DNA of 52,070 nt from Psychrobacter sp. (GTDB lineage Bacteria; Pseudomonadota; Gammaproteobacteria; Pseudomonadales; Moraxellaceae): the NCBI RefSeq assembly GCF_018260395.1, contig NZ_JAGLBC010000003.1, forward strand, positions 1-52,070. Direction: 5' to 3'. Below, one piece after another: positions 21,256 to 30,975 of this stretch. The notes beneath the pieces were generated by a model. It was not told the origin of the DNA. It was given only the letters and a program-made list of their open reading frames with translations, and did not search any database. Position numbers and translations under genes: made by a program. How positions within the stretch are numbered: the stretch's first letter is position 1; each line of letters opens with the position of its first letter.

Positions 21256-22021
21256 GCGCCAAGTATATCCGTTTCAATCGGGGCTAAACCACTCCCCAAG
21301 GCGGCTATCGTCGAGTCAATCAAGCTTTGCTCGATGCGAAGTTGAACACGAGGTTTTCAAAGCGTTGCACTCATACCATGCCTGCTTAGAATAGCTTCAA
21401 TAGCTCATATCTACTTCAATATTTATTCTGCTAAAACCCAAGCAAGCCTTACCGCATTTACTATGTTCATAGTCATCTATCAATGTATACAAATAAATCT
21501 AAACTTTATAACTATTCTAATGCCTAACTTCACAAGCATATTAGCAACTTTGATTTATAGAGAATAGGTTGCCTAACCACCAGAGTTTTTAAGATAACGA
21601 AAAGTAAGTTTTGATGCACTTGATAGAATTTCTATCATTTTTATGACAAAAACCCTACCAAATGTATATTTTTTGTAGTAGTATCAATCTTGACCAAATG
21701 GTCAGTTATATTTTTTAACCGCTTTTCAGAATTCTAAACCTAATATAACTCATCAAAAAGTTTGGTTGTTAACCACCATTCTGTTAGTAAATGCCTTATA
21801 TCAAATTTATCGTAAGACTATGTTTTATATAGATAAATAAGTGAAATTGAAGTTTTTTTCACACTATATTCGATATATTTTTCTCTTAGATATTTATATT
21901 TTATCGTATTAAAACACCTTGAATAGGACATTAGCCATACTAACGGAATCTAAACCTTAAAAATAGTAAGGCATGATTATTGCAATGAAAAGAATAGGGA
22001 AATCCTATTTCAAATTTTGCT

Positions 22022-22870
22022 TTGTTTCATGCACAAACTAACAAATTAAAAGGATATACTGTGCATTTTGACAACCCAAACAACGTATCAAAGCAAGCGC
22101 ATGCAAACGCTTGTAAACTATCGACACTTAATCTAGTCTGTTTAAAATCAGTGATGTTAGCAACCGTCACTATTGGATCCCTAGGGTTGATGAGCACTGC
22201 TCAAGCCAAAACCTTTTTTTCTGACACCAGCATATCCGCCTTATACGGCAGTGACTATGAGCTGGTAGAGGATGGAGAATTAACCACGGTTACGCTAGAG
22301 CATGTCTCAGCACATGATTGGGGTGGGGTGTTCTTCTTTGTAGACCGTCATCAAGGCGACAAAAATGATGAAGGCGCCACTTTTAAAGAGACATACGGTG
22401 AGCTGTCTCCCAAATTTAAACTTGGGAACTACAAAAACGGCCTTATTAAACAAATAAACCTTGCGGGTACGTATGAGTTTGGTTCAAACAGTAGCGGCTT
22501 TAGCCAAGACAACTATTTAGTAGGTATCGGGGTAGACTTAAACTTGCCAATTCCTAATATGAAATATGCGTCAGCCACCTTATATCATGCATTTAATGAC
22601 AATACAGATGACGACCAACAAATTACCTTGACCTATGGTTGGGAGAAAAATAACGTTGTACTAGAAGGTTATGTTGACTATGCCTTTAACAATGATGACC
22701 GTGAAGACAACATCCATATTAATCCGCAAATCAAATACAACTTACAAGACGCTTTAGATATTGATAATCGTTTGGAAGTTGGCGTCGAATACAGCTATTG
22801 GAACAATAAATACGGTATCGATGGGGTCAATCAAAGCGCACCTAGTGCGTTAGTTAAATTTCATTTTTAA
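22022..22870 (+). CDS. OmpK/Tsx-like nucleoside-specific channel outer membrane protein; start likely internal
   Basis: Signal peptide ending STAQA; WGGVFFFVDRHQGD, beta-barrel pattern and terminal aromatic FHF. Confidence 0.8.
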   Translation: MFHAQTNKLKGYTVHFDNPNNVSKQAHANACKLSTLNLVCLKSVMLATVTIGSLGLMSTAQAKTFFSDTSISALYGSDYELVEDGELTTVTLEHVSAHDWGGVFFFVDRHQGDKNDEGATFKETYGELSPKFKLGNYKNGLIKQINLAGTYEFGSNSSGFSQDNYLVGIGVDLNLPIPNMKYASATLYHAFNDNTDDDQQITLTYGWEKNNVVLEGYVDYAFNNDDREDNIHINPQIKYNLQDALDIDNRLEVGVEYSYWNNKYGIDGVNQSAPSALVKFHF

Positions 22871-22914
22871 CCTATAATAGCCGTAGCCGTACAAATCGAG
22901 TAAACACCAAACCA

Positions 22915-22944
22915 AAAAAAAGAGCCCAAATGGGCTCTTTATTT
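22915..22944 (+). terminator. Rho-independent terminator
   Basis: aaaaaaagagcccaaatgggctctttattt. Confidence 0.85.
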
Positions 22945-22960
22945 ATATTTAAACAGTATA

Positions 22961-23094
22961 GTAGCGTGGGTGATAGCGTACGACAAGCTAAACTATTATG
23001 CAAAATTGAACTTACTATTTATAAATTGATTGAACTATTTAATAACGTAATCGCTATTCAATCCGTGGGTTTCACTGCGTTGCACCCATGCTAC
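22961..23094. repeat. palindromic REPIN/MITE-like element, copy A (134 bp)
   Basis: GTAGCGTGGGTG ... CACCCATGCTAC ends; interior and right end homologous to copy C. Confidence 0.85.
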
Positions 23095-23102
23095 GGTTCT
23101 TT

Positions 23103-23390
23103 TTATTCCATTAAAAATGTCAATTCGTTAGAAGTTTTGCTAGGTATAAATTCAATCATTTCATAATCCGCTAGGTCATTTATTTTAAACGGGTCTTTTT
23201 CAATAATTGATTCTAGTTCAAATTTTGATTTTACATTCGATAAAATGATTCCGCCCGTTCTTGGTAATTTGGCGCCAGACGCTAAAAAATTGCCCAATTC
23301 ATATTGCTCGTTTAGGAATTCAATATGTTTATCCAAAAATCGTTCAATATTTTCGAGTTCGGTTTTATAGGTTAGGTTGATAATGAACAT
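23103..23390 (-). CDS. YciI-family (YCII-related) small protein
   Basis: YKTELENIERFLDKHIEFLNEQYELGNFLASGAKLPRTGGIILSN...DPFKINDLADYEMIEFIPSK matches the YCII domain pattern. Confidence 0.82.
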   Translation of the reverse strand: MFIINLTYKTELENIERFLDKHIEFLNEQYELGNFLASGAKLPRTGGIILSNVKSKFELESIIEKDPFKINDLADYEMIEFIPSKTSNELTFLME

Positions 23391-23427
23391 TTTGATACCT
23401 TATCTTTTAAGTAGTGTGCGTTTGCTC

Positions 23428-24072
23428 TCAATGCTCAAACCTTTTTAAAGTCTCAAGGTAAACAAAAGATAGAGGACTATCTGGTGCGCCTTTTTTTAAT
23501 ATGCCATCCTGAATAGGCTTACCCAATGATTGATTAATGGGTATCTCTCCTGCCCAGACAGGGTAGTCAGTACCCATTGAAGTATCATCTGGAGCACCTT
23601 GTCGTACCTTGCAGGCAAAATTTTCAATATCCAATTTCAGTACTTTAGTCGCTCTTAGCTCAGAGTCCTTAATTGCTTTCAGCTGTGACCATCGATCTGG
23701 GTATAGCCCTTCAATAAACGCTTTTAATACTTCATATTTTTCTATTGAGTTGTCAACACTAGTGGGTACACCATGTATTACAACTGACTCATAATTATAA
23801 GTATGCTCAAAGCCACTTCTTGCTAGTACAAATTCCTTTACAGTCGCAACAGACACACATATCTTCTTACCGATTGTGGATTTTTCAAATCGACCTTTGT
23901 TAGCGGCATGAAAATATATACTATTGTCTATACGCCAGTAAGCCATTGGGATCGACATAGGACGGTCATCATCAATAAAAGCGATATGACATAGGGTATT
24001 AGCATCTAAAATGTCATATGCAGTTTGTAATGAGTAATCGGCTTTATCCGCTAGCCTTTTAATTTTATCCAT
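23428..24072 (-). CDS. pyridoxamine 5'-phosphate oxidase-related (NimA-like) flavin-binding protein
   Basis: LCHIAFIDDDRPMSIPMAYWRIDNSIYFHAANKGRFEKS...YESVVIHGVP; split-barrel FMN pattern. Confidence 0.82.
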   Translation of the reverse strand: MDKIKRLADKADYSLQTAYDILDANTLCHIAFIDDDRPMSIPMAYWRIDNSIYFHAANKGRFEKSTIGKKICVSVATVKEFVLARSGFEHTYNYESVVIHGVPTSVDNSIEKYEVLKAFIEGLYPDRWSQLKAIKDSELRATKVLKLDIENFACKVRQGAPDDTSMGTDYPVWAGEIPINQSLGKPIQDGILKKGAPDSPLSFVYLETLKRFEH

Positions 24073-24185
24073 TTAATAAATCTGCCTTAGATCAGCCTAT
24101 AGGGTTTACATCATCGTATCATAACTATGAGCTGACTTATCTAAATACTTATATTTAAAGGACTTCATTAAAAGTATTTAGATAA

Positions 24186-24255
24186 TAGGGTGGGCGATAA
24201 CCATTGATGTGGAGTTTTTTATTTGGTGGGTTTCACTGCGTAGCACCCACGCTAC
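24186..24255. repeat. palindromic REPIN/MITE-like element, copy B (short, about 70 bp)
   Basis: TAGGGTGGGCGATAACC ... GGTGGGTTTCACTGCGTAGCACCCACGCTAC. Confidence 0.75.
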
Positions 24256-24343
24256 AAATTCTGCATAACTCTAATTAGGTTGTAAGGTTGTCTAATATTT
24301 CGGGTTGTTTCTTATGGCTGGCTGAGCTTTTGTTCGATTTACG

Positions 24344-24482
24344 GTAGCGTGGGTGATAACCCACGACGAGCTAGGCTATTCTCCGAAACCAATCTTCCTA
24401 CTCTATCTATAGATTCATTGAACTGTTTGTAAACGTAGTTATTATTCAATCCGTGGGTTTCACTTCGTTGCACCCACGCTAT
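24344..24482. repeat. palindromic REPIN/MITE-like element, copy C (about 139 bp)
   Basis: GTAGCGTGGGTGATAACCCACGACG (self-hairpin CGTGGGT-GATA-ACCCACG) ... CCGTGGGTTTCACTTCGTTGCACCCACGCTAT. Confidence 0.88.
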
Positions 24483-25159
24483 GCTTGCTGTAATTCATAT
24501 TCACTACTCAATAATCTTGCCTTATCAAATAGACTTGCAATTTTCCTAGTATTATCACTAATACCGTATTCAACCATCCAGTTGTCATCACTGCCTGCAT
24601 AAGGTGAAGTTGAACAAGGATCAGGCAGTAGTAAGTTTAGTTCTTGAAGTTGTCTTATAACAATTCCAACTGATTCTTGATTCCAATTTTCATCTAAAAG
24701 ACAGCTATTTGATGAAACAGTTACACGGTCATAAGGTAGTTTTTTATTCTTCTGTAACTCAACATCTCTAGTAGCTCTAATAAAAAAATTAATTGTTTGG
24801 TCATCTAATTGTTTTAATGCTTTCAAGATCAATACTTCATAAAATAAGTCAAAATCAAATTCTGGATCTTCACAAAAAAGTAATGTTAGTGCCATCATAG
24901 CAATATCACTATCTATACTGGTCACTTCTTCAAGGTACTTAAATAACAATTTACGACCTTCATTAGAGTTTATTGTTTTTTTTAATTCTCTATGTTCTTC
25001 CTTAGACATATTTTCAAGATTGAGATTTACATATTTTAAAAACTTTATAAACTTGAGCTTTTTATTTTCAGCAACCATGACCATGAGAACTCTAGCGACT
25101 GGTTTAAAAAACTTTAAAGTTTGTAAAGTACTAACCATTTTAATTGGTACAACGAACAT
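24479..25159 (-). CDS. hypothetical protein, no recognised domain
   Basis: 226-aa ORF with plausible amino-acid composition; stop codon lies in the end of repeat copy C. Confidence 0.6.
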   Translation of the reverse strand: MFVVPIKMVSTLQTLKFFKPVARVLMVMVAENKKLKFIKFLKYVNLNLENMSKEEHRELKKTINSNEGRKLLFKYLEEVTSIDSDIAMMALTLLFCEDPEFDFDLFYEVLILKALKQLDDQTINFFIRATRDVELQKNKKLPYDRVTVSSNSCLLDENWNQESVGIVIRQLQELNLLLPDPCSTSPYAGSDDNWMVEYGISDNTRKIASLFDKARLLSSEYELQQA

Positions 25160-25198
25160 AACTTAACCTATATCAATAAATAGTCATCGAGAAAACCA

Positions 25199-25346
25199 AT
25201 AGCCCTGACAGGAGCGGTATCCTGCTGACGACAATGGCGATGCGAACTGTGGATAGGAGTGGTGTCGTGATAACAGCAACACACCTAGACACGATAGTTC
25301 GCACGCCATTGTCGTCAGCAGATACAAGCGGATGGCAGGATTAGCT
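25199..25346. repeat. long inverted repeat (26-27 bp near-perfect arms plus weaker outer pairing) just downstream of nrdA
   Basis: ctgctgacgacaatggcgatgcgaact (25222-25248) vs reverse complement of agttcgcacgccattgtcgtcagcag (25296-25321), one bulged base. Confidence 0.9.
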
Positions 25347-25354
25347 ACCAAATA

Positions 25355-27679
25355 CTACAACTTACAAGCCCCACTCGCACAACCATCATCAATATCGGCC
25401 TGTGCATCATTAGCACCATCACGGGTATTATGGTAATACAAGGTTTTCACACCAAGTTTATAAGCAGTGAGAAGATCTTTTAGCAATATCTTCATTGGCA
25501 CACGTTGACCCTCATAATGCGTGGGATCATAGTTAGTGTTGGCAGAAATACTCTGGTCAATGAACTTCTGCATAATTGCAACCAGCTTCAGGTAACCATC
25601 ATTGTTAGGCATTTGCCATAATAGTTCGTACTGACCTTTTAGGTTCAAGATATCAGGCACAACTTGCTTTAAGATACCATCTTTAGACGCCTTAACAGAT
25701 ACCAAACCGCGTGGTGGCTCAATGCCATTGGTAGCATTGGCAATTTGGCTTGACGTCTCAGATGGCATTAACGCAGATAAGGTAGAGTTGCGTAGACCAT
25801 GCTCGACGATGTCGCTACGTAAGGCTTCCCAGTCTAAACGCAGTGGCTCGTTGCACACTTTATCTAGGTCAGATTTATAGGTATCAATCGGTAAGATGCC
25901 TTGTGAGTAAGTGGTCTCATTGAATGCAGGACAAGCACCTTTTTCTTTAGCAAGCTTGTTTGACGCTTTTAATAAATAATACTGTAGCGCTTCAAATGTT
26001 TGATGGGTAAGACCTAGCGCTGAATCGTCAGAATACTTAACCCCATTTTTAGCTAGATAATAAGCGTAGTTAATCACGCCAACACCCAAAGTACGGCGTC
26101 TCATGCTGCCATTCTCAGCCGCTTTTACCGGATAGTCTTGATAATCAAGTAATGCATCTAAAGCACGGACAATTAACTCCGCTGGCTCTTCGATATCTTG
26201 AAGGTTTTCAACTTCACCTAAGTTAACCGCTGATAAAGTACATAAAGCGATCTCACCATTTTCATCATTGATGTTGTTTAATGGCTTGGTAGGTAAAGCA
26301 ATTTCCATACATAAGTTGGACTGGCGAATAGGGGCCACGCTTGGATCAAATGGGCTATGGGTATTACAGTGGTCAACGTTTTGAATATAAATACGACCAG
26401 TGCTGGCACGTTCTTGCATCATTAGGCTGAACAATTCAGTAGCAGGTATCTGACGCTTGCGGATGCTTTCATCTTGTTCGTATTTGGTATAGAGCTCTTC
26501 AAACTTGTCTTGATCAGCGAAGAAAGATTCGTATAAACCTGGTACATCTGAAGGAGAGAATAGAGTAATGTTCTGACCTTTGATTAAACGTGTGTATAAA
26601 GTGCGGTTAATTTGAACCCCATAGTCCATATGACGCACACGGTTGTCTTCTACACCACGGTTGTTTTTAAGTACCAATAATGACTCTACTTCTAAATGCC
26701 ATAGTGGATAGAATAAGGTCGCTGCACCACCACGAACACCCCCTTGAGAGCAGCATTTAACCGCAGTTTGGAACAGCTTATAAAAAGGGATGCAACCAGT
26801 GTGCTGTGCCTCACCGCCACGGATAGGGCTACCTAAAGCACGGATATTGCCAGCATTGATACCGATACCGGCACGTTGTGATACGTAACGTACGATAGCA
26901 CTTGTAGTGGCGTTAATAGAGTCTAAGCTATCGCCGCACTCAATCAATACGCAGGAGCTGAATTGACGAGAAGGGGTACGAACGCCTGACATAATCGGAG
27001 TAGGTAGTGATATTTTGAATTGTGAGCTGGCATCATAAAAGCGCTTCACATAGTGCATACGCTCAGACTTCTCATACGAAGCGAACAGACACATCCCGAC
27101 TAGCATATATAAGAACTGAGGGCTTTCAAATACGGTCTTGGTAACGCGGTCTTGTACCAAATATTTACCGGCCATCTGTTCGGCAGCTGCATAGGCTAGC
27201 GTCATATCACGCCAGTGATCAATATACTCGTTTAATTGATCAAACTCTTCACGTGAATAGTCTTGCAAAATATGCTGATCGTATTTGCCAGATTCAGTTA
27301 ATTTGACCACATGGTCGTATAAATGTGGTGGCTCGAATTGATTATAGGCAATCTTACGCAAATGGAAGATAGCAAGACGTGCTGCTAGATATTGATAATC
27401 AGGGGTGTCTTCACTAATGAGATCGGCAGCAGCCTTAATGATGGTTTCATGAATATCACGAGTCTTGATACCATCATAGAACTGGATATGAGATTTCAAT
27501 TCTACTTGAGAAACTGAAACATTATTTAATCCTTCAGCAGCCCAGGTTATGACCTTATGAATTTTATCTAAATCGATTGGCTCTAAACGGCCGTCTCGTT
27601 TCATTACATTAATTTTATCCATATTTGTCATTGCTGTCTCCGCTAATTGATGCCTTGTGACCCGATTAAATCGTCCCAC
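25355..27679 (-). CDS. nrdA: ribonucleoside-diphosphate reductase subunit alpha (class Ia); likely start at 27631
   Basis: ATP-cone N-terminus, SSCVLIECGDSLDSI, NLCMEIALPTKPL, C-terminal CASGACKL redox cysteines. Confidence 0.97.
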   Translation of the reverse strand: MGRFNRVTRHQLAETAMTNMDKINVMKRDGRLEPIDLDKIHKVITWAAEGLNNVSVSQVELKSHIQFYDGIKTRDIHETIIKAAADLISEDTPDYQYLAARLAIFHLRKIAYNQFEPPHLYDHVVKLTESGKYDQHILQDYSREEFDQLNEYIDHWRDMTLAYAAAEQMAGKYLVQDRVTKTVFESPQFLYMLVGMCLFASYEKSERMHYVKRFYDASSQFKISLPTPIMSGVRTPSRQFSSCVLIECGDSLDSINATTSAIVRYVSQRAGIGINAGNIRALGSPIRGGEAQHTGCIPFYKLFQTAVKCCSQGGVRGGAATLFYPLWHLEVESLLVLKNNRGVEDNRVRHMDYGVQINRTLYTRLIKGQNITLFSPSDVPGLYESFFADQDKFEELYTKYEQDESIRKRQIPATELFSLMMQERASTGRIYIQNVDHCNTHSPFDPSVAPIRQSNLCMEIALPTKPLNNINDENGEIALCTLSAVNLGEVENLQDIEEPAELIVRALDALLDYQDYPVKAAENGSMRRRTLGVGVINYAYYLAKNGVKYSDDSALGLTHQTFEALQYYLLKASNKLAKEKGACPAFNETTYSQGILPIDTYKSDLDKVCNEPLRLDWEALRSDIVEHGLRNSTLSALMPSETSSQIANATNGIEPPRGLVSVKASKDGILKQVVPDILNLKGQYELLWQMPNNDGYLKLVAIMQKFIDQSISANTNYDPTHYEGQRVPMKILLKDLLTAYKLGVKTLYYHNTRDGANDAQADIDDGCASGACKL

Positions 27680-27728
27680 TGTTGGTAAAGATTACCTAAC
27701 TATATTTAGTGCCTGTCATTTTATTGAA

Positions 27729-27776
27729 ACACAAGATATAGGGTGGTTTATGTGATGTAGGCACAATATAAAGGAA
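27729..27776. promoter_or_regulatory. candidate pair of NrdR boxes upstream of nrdA
   Basis: acacaagatatagggt (27729-27744) and gcacaatataaaggaa (27761-27776), 32 bp start to start; compared with remembered consensus acaCwAtATaTwGtgt. Confidence 0.6.
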
Positions 27777-27860
27777 AAAAACTAAAATTGCTATCTTGAC
27801 AAAGTGACACTTACAAGCTCAATTACCCTGATTGAAATGAACATTTAGCCATCATGAATA

Positions 27861-27876
27861 GTTGCAAATTTGCAAC
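27861..27876. promoter_or_regulatory. perfect 16-bp palindrome GTTGCAAATTTGCAAC upstream of nrdA
   Basis: Read directly from the sequence; function unknown. Confidence 0.5.
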
Positions 27877-28000
27877 TGCCGATAGGGTATCGCTTACAGA
27901 ACGTGTCAAGTAAATTAATTGAAAAATATCTAATAAAAATTTTTTTTAAAAAAATTGTAACCGTCATAGTCGTATGTAAAAATAATCAAAAAAAAGTAAC

Positions 28001-28096
28001 AGTTCGAAGTGCAGTTCGAAGTGACCGTTAGAAGTGATAGTTAGAAGTGCTAATTAGAAGGTTTAGTTAAAACTGATAGCTAAAAGACAGTTTGAA
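28001..28096. repeat. degenerate tandem array of an 11-14 bp unit (AGTTCGAAGTG-like), about 8 units
   Basis: agttcgaagtgc agttcgaagtgacc gttagaagtgat agttagaagtgct aattagaaggttt agttaaaactgat agctaaaagac agtttgaa. Confidence 0.75.
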
Positions 28097-28102
28097 TTTT
28101 TA

Positions 28103-28135
28103 GCAAAAAAAATAGAGCAGAATAAACTGCTCTAT
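28103..28135 (-). terminator. Rho-independent terminator for ybeD (minus strand)
   Basis: aaaaaaaatagagcagaataaactgctctatta; reverse complement gives a hairpin followed by a T-run. Confidence 0.85.
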
Positions 28136-28250
28136 TAAATAGAAAATATATTTAGAAATATTTAGATTATAAGTACATTACATTAAATTGTATAAACTAT
28201 ATTAGAAGAATGCCATTTAAATAAAATCAATGGAAATATTTCTAACAGGT

Positions 28251-28598
28251 TTAGACCACAGTGCGAACTGTTGGTGCCTTGTGTAAAGCTGCATATAGGT
28301 CATTAACTTGTTGTGCATCAGTAAAATACAGCTTAGCACGAACTGATGTAAAGCGACCCGTGCTAGATTTTTTGACCACTAAAGTCTCAGTATCGAATTG
28401 TGGAAACTGAGTGCCTAAAATTAGCTTAACTTCATTAAGAAGGGTGTCATGTTCGCCTTCATGACCAATAATGCTCATTGGATAATCCATTGGGAATTCC
28501 CAAAGATGCATATTTTGAATATCGGTTTTTTTAGCAGTAGGGTCTGAGTGTAAGGTTAAACCTTGGTTAATATTTAAATTTGGATTATTGTTTGACAT
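28251..28598 (-). CDS. ybeD: DUF493 / YbeD family protein
   Basis: FPMDYPMSIIGHEGE...VVKKSSTGRFTSVRAKLYFTDAQQVNDLYAALHKAPTVRTVV. Confidence 0.85.
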   Translation of the reverse strand: MSNNNPNLNINQGLTLHSDPTAKKTDIQNMHLWEFPMDYPMSIIGHEGEHDTLLNEVKLILGTQFPQFDTETLVVKKSSTGRFTSVRAKLYFTDAQQVNDLYAALHKAPTVRTVV

Positions 28599-28685
28599 AG
28601 ATAGGTTCCCGTCTGGTATCCATAGTTGTATTGGATATAGCTTAATAAAAGTCTATAAAGACAATTTAAGCTATTTTTAATCATA

Positions 28686-28717
28686 AAAAAAGCTGAGATG
28701 ACTCAGCTTTTCTTTCA
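28686..28717 (-). terminator. Rho-independent terminator for rpoD
   Basis: aaaaaaagctgagatgactcagcttttcttt. Confidence 0.85.
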
Positions 28718-28737
28718 AAGTGTAGTCATGTTACATA

Positions 28738-30612
28738 TTAGTCGTTTTCTAGGAATGAACGCAAATGTTCAGAGCGAGAAGGGTGACGTAACTTACGTAA
28801 AGCTTTGGCTTCAATCTGACGAATACGCTCACGAGTAACATCAAACTGCTTACCAACTTCTTCTAAGGTATGATCTGTTGGCATATCAATACCAAAACGC
28901 ATGCGCAATACTTTTGCTTCACGTTCAGTCAAATTGCCTAATACATCTCTAGTGGCTTCTTGTAAACCGGCTGAAGTTGCATCTTCAACAGGACTTGAAA
29001 TGGTTTGGTCTTCAATAAAATCACCTAAGTGTGAATCTTCATCATCACCGATAGGTGTTTCCATAGAGATAGGTTCTTTGGCAATTTTTAACACTTTACG
29101 AACTTTGCCTTCGTCCATTTCTAAACGTTCGCCTAATTCCTCAGGTGTTGGTTCACGACCCATTTCTTGAAGAAGCTGACGAGATACACGGTTGATTTTA
29201 TTGATAGTTTCAATCATGTGCACCGGAATACGAATGGTACGAGCTTGGTCAGCAATTGAACGAGTTATTGCCTGACGAATCCACCATGTAGCATATGTTG
29301 AAAACTTATAACCACGGCGATATTCAAATTTATCAACCGCTTTCATTAAACCAATGTTACCTTCTTGAATTAAGTCTAAGAATTGTAATCCACGGTTGGT
29401 ATATTTTTTAGCAATAGAAATAACCAGACGTAAGTTGGCTTCAACCATCTCTTTTTTTGCACGACGAGCTTTAGCTTCACCTATGGCCATACGACGAGCC
29501 ACTTCTTTCATCTCGTTGATTTGCATGCCTAATTTGTCTTCATGGTCACGGATACGGCGCTGTAATACAACCACATCATCAACCACTTTAGCCAAGCTAT
29601 CTGAAAATTTAGGATTGCCTTTAAGTCGATCCGATAACCAATCAACGTTGGTTTCATTACTTGGAAAAGTCTTACGAAACTCACTACGTGGCATTTTACC
29701 GCGGCGAATCACCAAGCGCATGATTTGGCGCTCTTGCTTACGAACATCGTCATACACGTCATGCATAATTGCCATAACGTTATCAGACATGCGGTTATTT
29801 AGTTTTAATAGCATAAAGCGATCTGCTAACTGCGCATACGCTTCTTGGGCTTGTGGACTACCACGGCCATAATCTGCTAAAGCTTGTTTTGCAGTTACAA
29901 ATAGTTCACGAATTTCTTCAACACGCTGACGAACTAGTTCAGGATCTAGGCCACCAGCTTCTTCGGCATCCTCTTCATCTTCAACGTCTGCTTCATCTTC
30001 GTCTTCATCATCCACATCTAAGTCTTTAACGATAGACTTAGTCGTGATAACGGGCACTTCTTCTTCTTCAACTTCAACAGGCTCAAGCTCTTCAGGATCT
30101 AAGAAACCTGTAATAACATCAGAAAGTTTCTTCTCGCCTGCTTCAACTAAGTCATATTCATTAAGAATAAATTTAACGGTACCTGGCCAATACGCCATAG
30201 CATGCTGAACGTCACGGATACCTTCTTCAATACGCTTAGCGATAACAATCTCGCCTTCGCGGGTCAGTAGATCGACAGTACCCATTTCACGCATATACAT
30301 ACGAACAGGGTCAGTGGTACGGCCAGGTTCTGTTTCTACAGCAGCCAATACAGCCGCTGCTTCATCAGTGGCCATCTCATCATCATTGGCCCCATCGTTC
30401 ATTAATATATCATCAGCATCAGGTGCTGATTCAAAAATCTTAATACCAACATCCGTAAGCATTTGAACGATATCTTCAATTTGGTCACTTTCGGTAATTG
30501 AGGCGGGAAGTTGGTCGTTCAGCTCAGCATAAGTCAAATAGCCTTGCTCTTTACCCATTTGAATAAGGGTGGCTAATTGAGAGGTAGATTGAGAGGCTGC
30601 CTTATCGGTCAT
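28738..30612 (-). CDS. rpoD: RNA polymerase sigma-70 factor
   Basis: Sigma region 1.2-4.2 motifs: [89 protein letters not shown]. Confidence 0.98.
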   Translation of the reverse strand: MTDKAASQSTSQLATLIQMGKEQGYLTYAELNDQLPASITESDQIEDIVQMLTDVGIKIFESAPDADDILMNDGANDDEMATDEAAAVLAAVETEPGRTTDPVRMYMREMGTVDLLTREGEIVIAKRIEEGIRDVQHAMAYWPGTVKFILNEYDLVEAGEKKLSDVITGFLDPEELEPVEVEEEEVPVITTKSIVKDLDVDDEDEDEADVEDEEDAEEAGGLDPELVRQRVEEIRELFVTAKQALADYGRGSPQAQEAYAQLADRFMLLKLNNRMSDNVMAIMHDVYDDVRKQERQIMRLVIRRGKMPRSEFRKTFPSNETNVDWLSDRLKGNPKFSDSLAKVVDDVVVLQRRIRDHEDKLGMQINEMKEVARRMAIGEAKARRAKKEMVEANLRLVISIAKKYTNRGLQFLDLIQEGNIGLMKAVDKFEYRRGYKFSTYATWWIRQAITRSIADQARTIRIPVHMIETINKINRVSRQLLQEMGREPTPEELGERLEMDEGKVRKVLKIAKEPISMETPIGDDEDSHLGDFIEDQTISSPVEDATSAGLQEATRDVLGNLTEREAKVLRMRFGIDMPTDHTLEEVGKQFDVTRERIRQIEAKALRKLRHPSRSEHLRSFLEND

Positions 30613-30975
30613 AATATCTCGCTTGCAATAGAAGATGTAGGTTAAAGGTAGAGTTAGGGTGCAATGAGTTTTTAATAGGCCAGATTGTTGTCTTATCGTT
30701 GCATTAATTGCAAATGCTATTTATGGTAAGTTGAGCAACCAAATCTGTAGCCAAAGAAAAAATATTAGTCCGACATTATAACATAATATCCAAAACAGCA
30801 CCGCAAATAAGGATATTCTTAGTAAAAACAAACCTGTAAATATGTCTTATAAATACTTTTGTTCAACCCCGTGATAATAATAATATGGGGGCATAAACGT
30901 TTTTTTAAAGTCATTTGTTATATTGTGTTTAGAACCAATAACTTAGCATGGATCAAAAAGTCCATCGTAGCGACT

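Noticed and set aside
21094-21394. Overlapping short ORFs in the GC-rich block
   Set aside because: They run through a strong inverted repeat on both strands and have no recognisable protein features; treated as structure, not coding.
17252-25354. Defence island or prophage between nrdB and nrdA
   Set aside because: No nuclease, methyltransferase, toxin-antitoxin, integrase or phage structural genes recognised.
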